Made by a program: the position numbers and the translations under genes. Positions 61,162 through 64,000 of a DNA stretch of 64,000 nucleotides are shown piece by piece. The DNA comes from Blautia luti. GTDB lineage: Bacteria; Bacillota; Clostridia; Lachnospirales; Lachnospiraceae. The first letter of the stretch is position 1. Each line of letters begins with the position of its first letter. The notes under the pieces are model-generated. The model was not told the origin of the DNA. It ran no database searches and was given only the letters and a program-made list of their open reading frames with translations. The stretch is taken from NCBI RefSeq assembly GCF_033096465.1, contig NZ_AP028156.1:2436501-2500500 (forward strand). The letters run 5' to 3'.

Positions 61162-62025
61162 ATGTATTTGAACACCGGTTATTTGAACCACTCACATATG
61201 GATTTCAAAGACAAAAGTCATCCGCTGATTGTAGGTAGCTGTGGTACTTACCGTCTTTCCAGACATCCCAAACTTCCTACCTACCGTCCAAGGGGTCGTC
61301 TGGATTATCAGATTATATATATCACTGCTGGTTGTGGGCATTTTCATTTTGATAATGTAAATAATGAAACGATTGTTCCAGCCGGCAACATTGTACTGTA
61401 CAGACCGAAAGAACTTCAGAAATATGAATATTACGGAGAAGATAAGACAGAAGTATACTGGATTCACTTCACAGGAAGCAATGTGAAAAATATCTTACGT
61501 CAATATGGGTTTCCGGATAAAGAACGTGTCTTTCAAGTGGGTACATCTAATGAATATGAACAAATTTTCAAACGTATCATTATCGAGCTCCAACGCTGTC
61601 AAGATAATTATGAGGAAATGCTTGTCCTTTTGCTACGTCATCTTCTGATTAGTTTCCACCGGGAACTGACAAGAGAGCACATATTAAAAAATGAATATCT
61701 TGATCATGAGATGGATAATGCTGTTACCTTTTTCAGTGAAAACTACAATCAAAATATCAATATTGATGATTATGCTGCCTCACGAGGCATGAGTGTCAGC
61801 TGGTTTATCCGAAATTTCAAAAAATATACCGGTTCTACACCAATGCAATTCATTGTGGGAATCCGCATCAACAATGCTCAGATGTTACTTGAAACAACAA
61901 CTTATTCCATCAATGAGATTTCTAAGATTGTCGGATATGATAACCAGCTTTATTTCAGTCGGCTTTTTCACAAGTTGAAAGGATATTCGCCGAGAGAATA
62001 CCGAAAGCTGAGAAACAAATTCTGA
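61162..62025 (+). CDS. AraC-family transcriptional regulator, divergent from lacZ
   Basis: 287 residues. The N-terminal cupin-like sensor domain reads RGRLDYQIIYITAGCGHFHFDN...IVPAGNIVLYRPKELQKYEYYGEDKTEVYWIHFTG, typical of sugar-sensing AraC proteins. The C-terminal domain has INIDDYAASRGMSVSWFIRNFKKYTGSTPMQFIVGIRINNAQMLL and SINEISKIVGYDNQLYFSRLFHKLKGYSPREYRK. It is the only sizeable plus-strand gene here and is divergent from lacZ, so it is the best candidate activator of the lacZ-symporter operon. Confidence 0.92.
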   Translation: MYLNTGYLNHSHMDFKDKSHPLIVGSCGTYRLSRHPKLPTYRPRGRLDYQIIYITAGCGHFHFDNVNNETIVPAGNIVLYRPKELQKYEYYGEDKTEVYWIHFTGSNVKNILRQYGFPDKERVFQVGTSNEYEQIFKRIIIELQRCQDNYEEMLVLLLRHLLISFHRELTREHILKNEYLDHEMDNAVTFFSENYNQNINIDDYAASRGMSVSWFIRNFKKYTGSTPMQFIVGIRINNAQMLLETTTYSINEISKIVGYDNQLYFSRLFHKLKGYSPREYRKLRNKF

Positions 62026-62107
62026 AATTCACAAAGAGGATACCACCGAATTATCTCTGGTCATTCGTTTCCCGGCATAAGTGATCTTATTATTCAGGAT
62101 CCGTTGC

Positions 62108-62142
62108 AAAAAGCACCAGCCAACTGAATGACTGGTGCTTTT
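62108..62142. terminator. Bidirectional terminator between araC and iadA
   Basis: AAAAGCACCAG and CTGGTGCTTTT form a perfect 11-bp stem with a 12-nt loop and T-runs on both strands. It closes the convergent AraC and isoaspartyl dipeptidase genes. Confidence 0.85.
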
Positions 62143-62146
62143 AACA

Positions 62147-63307
62147 TCAATATACTTTATTTGTATAAACTGTATTCCCTTTTGCAATTACTTCAACAAG
62201 CTGAAGTTCCTGGTCAAGAATACAAAGATCCGCATCGTAACCTTCTTCAACCTTACCTTTTCCTTTGAGGCGAAGAATATCTGCCGGATTAGATGTAATT
62301 GTAGAAATAGCTATTTCTAAAGGAATTTCTGTTTTAAATACACATTCCTTTACTTCCTTCAGAAGGCAGCTAGACTGTCCAACGCCCATTCCAAGGAATT
62401 CGCCATCACTACTGTACATCGGAAGGCTTCCCTGTCCATCAGAAGAAATTGTCATGCGGTCAGGATTTACTCCTGCATCCAGCATCCGTTTGATACCATT
62501 ACATACACGTACCTCATCACAGATAGTTTCCCAATAGTCAATATCTTCATTTCCGGTAAAGTCTACTGCTCCGCCTTTCAGCGCATACTCAATCGACTTG
62601 CCAAAAAGCATCTCATTTCGATTGATATGTGTTGGCAGTATTTGAGAAGCCGGTATCTCTGTCTCATCTACCACTCGTTCAATAAGATCTAAGCATCTCG
62701 GACTGTCGCCAAGATGAACATTTACAATACCTGCTTTCCCGGAAAGAACACCGCCAAGTCTTGTATCCGCAACGACACGCGCAAATTCCTCAAAAGTCGG
62801 CTGTGAAGAACGATGATCAGAGATCGCGATTTCTCCGGTTCCAATGATTTCCTGAATCATCATAATATCTTTGACAATACTGTCCGTCAACGTGTGAACC
62901 GGAATCTGATAACTGCCTGTATAACAGTATGCAGACATTCCCTGCTCATTCAATCCTTTTGTCTTTGCAACCAGTGCACACATATCACGACCGATTCCAT
63001 CCGTTCCAAGGCAGCCAACAACTGTTGTTACTCCAAACTTCGTAAGTCCTTCCATAGTTGCTTCCGGAGTACGATTGGCGAATCCACCTTCACCACCGCC
63101 TCCAAGTACATGAACATGACAGTCAATGAATCCCGGAGTTAAAAGTAACCCCTCTCCATTGATCATTTCTGCCTCAGAAAGAAATCCGTCTGCGCATATA
63201 GAACCTGCACCTTTAATCTTGACAATCTTATCATTGATTATAAGTACATCTTTTTTCCCCAGATGCTGTGGGGCATAGACATCAATATTCTGAATTAATT
63301 TCATCAT
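62147..63307 (-). CDS. iadA: Isoaspartyl dipeptidase (beta-aspartyl peptidase)
   Basis: 386 residues, the usual IadA length. It is an amidohydrolase with a binuclear zinc site: HVHVLGGGGEGGF (about residue 64-76), the EIAISDHRS segment (about 158-166), NVHLGDS and PTHINR for the third and fourth ligands, and the catalytic Asp in TISSDGQGS (about 285). It cleaves beta-aspartyl dipeptides from damaged or intestinal proteins. It precedes, in the same operon, a DcuC/YfcC-like transporter gene. Confidence 0.93.
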   Translation of the reverse strand: MMKLIQNIDVYAPQHLGKKDVLIINDKIVKIKGAGSICADGFLSEAEMINGEGLLLTPGFIDCHVHVLGGGGEGGFANRTPEATMEGLTKFGVTTVVGCLGTDGIGRDMCALVAKTKGLNEQGMSAYCYTGSYQIPVHTLTDSIVKDIMMIQEIIGTGEIAISDHRSSQPTFEEFARVVADTRLGGVLSGKAGIVNVHLGDSPRCLDLIERVVDETEIPASQILPTHINRNEMLFGKSIEYALKGGAVDFTGNEDIDYWETICDEVRVCNGIKRMLDAGVNPDRMTISSDGQGSLPMYSSDGEFLGMGVGQSSCLLKEVKECVFKTEIPLEIAISTITSNPADILRLKGKGKVEEGYDADLCILDQELQLVEVIAKGNTVYTNKVY

Positions 63308-63336
63308 AAATCACTCTCAATTATCAAATGTATGTT

Positions 63337-64000
63337 TTAGAATCCAGTTCCAACTGCAATAAGAATTGTAATAATTGCACCAATCATTAATACGCCAAGG
63401 AATTTCCACATGAATTTAATCCAGTTAGACCACTCAATCTTTGCAATTGCAAGAGATCCGATCAGGCATCCTGATGTAGGAACAATCAGGTTAGTAAATG
63501 CATCACCAAGCTGGAATGCAACTACAGCTGTCTGACGTGAAACACCTAACAGGTCTGACAGTGGAGCCATGATCGGCATTGTGATCGCAGCCTGTCCGGT
63601 TCCGGATACAACGAAGAAGTTGAATACGGACTGGAACAGATACATAAGTACTGCTGCAACTGCTCCGGAAACTCCAGACAGTACATTTGAAATATTATAC
63701 ATAATTGTATTAATAACCGTAGGTGTTGTCGGATCAGATCCACCAAGAACCTGCATGATGCCCTGTGCCATAGCAACAACAAGTGCAGCACCGATCAGGT
63801 CTTTTGCTCCATCTTTGAATGATGTTGCGATATCATTCAGTTTCATATCGTTCAGTTTAAAGATAACTCCAATCACACCGGAAACAATTCCCATAATGAA
63901 GAACTGAGTAGCAATCTCCGGCATGTAGTATCCTTGAGTCATAACTCCCCAAACTACCCATACTACTGTAGCAGCCAGTGTCATAAGAACTAAAATGTGT
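63337..64000 (-). CDS. YfcC/DcuC-family transporter (N-terminus outside window)
   Basis: The last 220 residues of a polytopic membrane protein; the frame is open to the window edge. Visible helices include FFIMGIVSGVIGVIF, LIGAALVVAMAQGIMQVL and FMWKFLGVLMIGAIITILIAV. The motif VVSGTGQAAITMPIMAPLSDLLGVSRQTAVVAFQLGDAFTNLIVPTSGCLIGSLAIA is typical of the C4-dicarboxylate anaerobic carrier/YfcC family. Its placement 29 nt upstream of iadA suggests it imports isoaspartyl dipeptides or a related compound, which is an inference. Confidence 0.88.
   Translation of the reverse strand, partial: HILVLMTLAATVVWVVWGVMTQGYYMPEIATQFFIMGIVSGVIGVIFKLNDMKLNDIATSFKDGAKDLIGAALVVAMAQGIMQVLGGSDPTTPTVINTIMYNISNVLSGVSGAVAAVLMYLFQSVFNFFVVSGTGQAAITMPIMAPLSDLLGVSRQTAVVAFQLGDAFTNLIVPTSGCLIGSLAIAKIEWSNWIKFMWKFLGVLMIGAIITILIAVGTGF

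Overview
The window looks like chromosomal DNA of a gut Firmicute, most likely a Lachnospiraceae-type Clostridia. This rests on the gene families and the strong GGAGG ribosome binding sites; no rRNA or taxonomic marker is present. About 51 kb of it is one integrative and conjugative element (ICE) of the Tn1549/CTn type, read almost entirely on the minus strand.

ICE layout, from its right side leftwards. A maintenance block holds parA, parB, small genes, ssb, two tandem RepA_N replication initiators and a DnaC-like loader (51.2 to 45.0 kb). The mating machine follows: PcfB, VirD4 coupling protein, Maff2 (VirB2-like), VirB6/TrbL-like protein, PrgI, VirB4, a 3D/M23/NlpC-P60 wall hydrolase, DUF4315, DUF4366 and topoisomerase III (45.0 to 28.9 kb). 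Next come a 2245-residue sortase-anchored SpaA-type adhesin, an XRE regulator, a small holin-like toxin with an antisense RNA candidate, a giant methylase/SNF2 helicase, and an ArdC/YodL antirestriction-like protein that runs off the left edge. The relaxase and integrase of the ICE are not in the window and probably lie further left.

Three insertions or nestings sit inside the ICE. (1) An 11,003-bp element of Tn4451 type (3478-14480) splits the giant helicase gene between helicase motifs V and VI. It carries a large serine recombinase, YdbC, a ParB-like protein, a MobV relaxase with a recognisable pMV158-type oriT, a RepA-like ATPase, three sigma/HTH proteins (one with an in-frame stop), a cysteine-rich KTR protein, tet(O) with a tet(M)-like attenuator leader, and TnpV. 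Its ends are imperfect 21-bp inverted repeats flanked by TGAT, and removing it restores the helicase reading frame exactly. (2) A 2,751-bp group II intron (40873-43623) interrupts virD4; splicing would restore a 624-residue protein in frame. (3) A second TnpV-like gene is nested in another frame inside the giant helicase gene.

Right of parA are an intergenic region full of inverted repeats, an AlbA_2-type putative ATP-binding protein, a frameshifted IS66 transposase and a fragment of another transposase. The rest looks like host chromosome: a lactose-type locus (AraC regulator, GPH sugar symporter, GH2 beta-galactosidase, divergent AraC regulator), then an isoaspartyl dipeptidase with a YfcC/DcuC-like transporter that runs off the right edge. 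A 25-codon ORF with a strong ribosome binding site, a 12-bp hairpin and its own terminator lies between the first AraC gene and the symporter.
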